From an uncultured bacterium (GTDB lineage Bacteria; Chloroflexota; Anaerolineae; J036; Brachytrichaceae), in contig CAIXPS010000029.1 in assembly GCA_903921365.1 (NCBI GenBank), positions 1-64,000 on the forward strand: a DNA stretch of 64,000 bases, read 5' to 3'. This document shows, piece by piece, positions 62,877 through 64,000 of the stretch. Both the position numbers and the translations under genes were made by a program. The notes beneath the pieces are model-generated. The model saw only the letters and a list, made by a program, of their open reading frames with translations, was not told the origin of the DNA and ran no database searches. How positions within the stretch are numbered: position 1 is the first letter of the stretch; each line of letters opens with the position of its first letter.

Positions 62877-64000
62877 TTATCGCCGCCATATATCCAGGTC
62901 TGCATCGCTGACAAACTGGTGAATCTGGATGCCAAAATGCTCCGCTTTGTGTTTGATCTCGTCGGCTGCGATCACGTGCCCGCACAGGATCAGGACGATG
63001 TTCAGACCGGCGCGGCGCGCGGTGAAAAGCTCTTCAAACATCCCATCGTTGACATCTCCGGTGATCAGAATGACCGTCGTGCCCCACGCCATATGCACGC
63101 GTTGACGCCGCAGCAGCTGGATGAACGGGGTCTGCTTTTCGGTTGTCTGGATGCGCGCCAGAACATCGAGGATGCGCATCAGGTGGCCGCGCCCCTTCTC
63201 GGACGACAGGATCGGCGCGCGGCCATCCGTGCTCAGCACGTCGGACCCGTTGGTTGCGAACCCCACCGTCTGCTTCTGCGAGGTGATCCAGTTGGCGATC
63301 GAGGCGGCGACAACGATGCCGAGTTCGGTGGCGTCGTTGCGCGAGCGGTAGTAGTAATCCTCGCGGTCGAGGTTGAGCAGGAGGATAGTCTCGAGCGCGA
63401 TGGACGGCTCGAATAGTTTCACTTGCAGGCGACCGAGATTGGCGCTCGACTTCCAATCCACCCGCCGCAGGGAATCGCCAGCCACGTAGTCGCGTTTACC
63501 GCGCACGCGCGAGGGATCCTCGAACACGGGCTGGTGATGGCGCAACGTGCCCATCGGCGAGCGCGACGGCAGCCCGATCTGCGTCAATGGCAGAATTCTG
63601 GGATAGACGGTCAGGTGGTCAATATGCCCCTGGCGCCCCTCCTCTTCGGCCATGCCCAGCAAATCACCCGAATACAGGTACAGCGGGCCGACCTGGTAAT
63701 ATCCGCGCCGGGGCGGCTGGATGATGTACTCAAAGTGAAGGCTGCCATTCGGACCGAGGCTGATCACGCGGCGGAATATTTCGGCGCCAATCAGATCCAC
63801 CGGAAGGCTGTCGTGCAAACGCAGCCACACAACCGGCAACCAGCCCGGGTTGTGCACGTCAATCTGGATGGCCACCTTATCGTTGATAAAGGCGCGGTTG
63901 TTAAACGAACGCCGCACTATCACGCTCTTGAGCGCGCGCCCGCTCCACCAGCGGCTGAGCCCATACGCCGCGATGACGAAGTAAAGGAGCGTGAGGACAA
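62877..64000 (-). CDS. DUF58-domain protein (partial; N-terminus beyond right edge)
   Basis: The frame is open to the right edge, so the first codons are missing. The visible N-terminal part has a membrane helix (LLYFVIAAYGLSRWW), then VIVRRSFNNRAFINDKVAI. The DUF58 core includes the VRGKRDYVAGDSLRRVDWK segment (quoted in part: GDSLRRVDWKSSA). A vWA-like C-terminal region follows. DUF58 proteins accompany MoxR ATPases and DUF4129/transglutaminase proteins. A GTG at 63921-63923 could start a shorter form but would lose the membrane helix. Confidence 0.85.
   Translation of the reverse strand, partial: VLTLLYFVIAAYGLSRWWSGRALKSVIVRRSFNNRAFINDKVAIQIDVHNPGWLPVVWLRLHDSLPVDLIGAEIFRRVISLGPNGSLHFEYIIQPPRRGYYQVGPLYLYSGDLLGMAEEEGRQGHIDHLTVYPRILPLTQIGLPSRSPMGTLRHHQPVFEDPSRVRGKRDYVAGDSLRRVDWKSSANLGRLQVKLFEPSIALETILLLNLDREDYYYRSRNDATELGIVVAASIANWITSQKQTVGFATNGSDVLSTDGRAPILSSEKGRGHLMRILDVLARIQTTEKQTPFIQLLRRQRVHMAWGTTVILITGDVNDGMFEELFTARRAGLNIVLILCGHVIAADEIKHKAEHFGIQIHQFVSDADLDIWRR

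Noticed and set aside
1-64000. tRNA and rRNA genes
   Set aside because: No tRNA T-loop/acceptor arrangement or rRNA-like conserved segment was recognised while reading both strands; a covariance-model search would settle this.

Overview
The window is about 60% G+C and densely coded. It looks like a Chloroflexota (Anaerolineae-type) chromosome, probably from an environmental or metagenomic assembly. This is inferred from exported lipoproteins with long Ala/Pro/Thr linkers after the lipobox, many sugar-acid and ABC-transport genes, and numerous short palindromic repeats between and inside genes. No rRNA, tRNA, CRISPR array, phage or replication origin was recognised.

Layout. 0-6.6 kb: a six-hairpin glycosidase-like gene running off the left edge, an orphan Phd-type antitoxin, then a + strand sugar-acid cluster (FAH-family hydrolase, DinB, enolase-superfamily dehydratase, 2-hydroxyacid dehydrogenase, U32-like protein). 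6.5-12 kb: a glycosyltransferase resembling the N-terminal half of plant arabinokinase, an MgtA-type Mg2+ P-type ATPase and an FAD oxidoreductase. 12-19.6 kb: a type I restriction-modification locus (hsdR, small antitoxin-like ORF, hsdS, hsdM) interrupted by a REP-associated tyrosine transposase (RAYT) gene and a 0.9-kb repeat array. 19.7-23.1 kb: a second six-hairpin glycosidase-like protein and a membrane glycosyltransferase. 23.2-28.6 kb: an ABC importer operon whose last gene, overlapping the ATPase gene by 4 nt, is a DUF692/MNIO-type putative iron oxygenase. 28.7-35.4 kb: a minus-strand set of catabolic enzymes (URO-D-like, SDR, lipoprotein PepD, DinB, fuconolactonase-like, creatininase-like, GNAT). 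35.5-37.6 kb: a Cys/Met-enzyme remnant, an ABC ATPase without permeases and a nucleotidyltransferase. 37.6-45.7 kb: a peptide/oligosaccharide ABC importer operon that also carries a URO-D-like protein and an APH-type kinase. 45.9-50.1 kb: methyltransferase, CehA/McbA-type PHP protein, YceI lipoprotein and DUF4349 lipoprotein. 50.3-50.8 kb: HicAB. 50.9-55.5 kb: a second sugar-acid cluster (SDR, enolase superfamily, cupin, Gfo/Idh/MocA, DinB, Nudix). 55.5-64 kb: TetR, glycerol kinase, ALDH, GHMP kinase, then a minus-strand DUF58-DUF4129-PfkB operon running off the right edge.

The genes suggest a heterotroph that imports oligosaccharides or other organic solutes and degrades sugar acids (enolase-superfamily dehydratases, FAH-like hydrolase, lactonase, dehydrogenases). 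The most unusual parts are (1) the MNIO-like gene inside an ABC importer operon, (2) the RAYT gene and repeat array inside the hsd locus, and (3) palindromic repeats that supply stop codons to three genes and are translated in frame inside two others.
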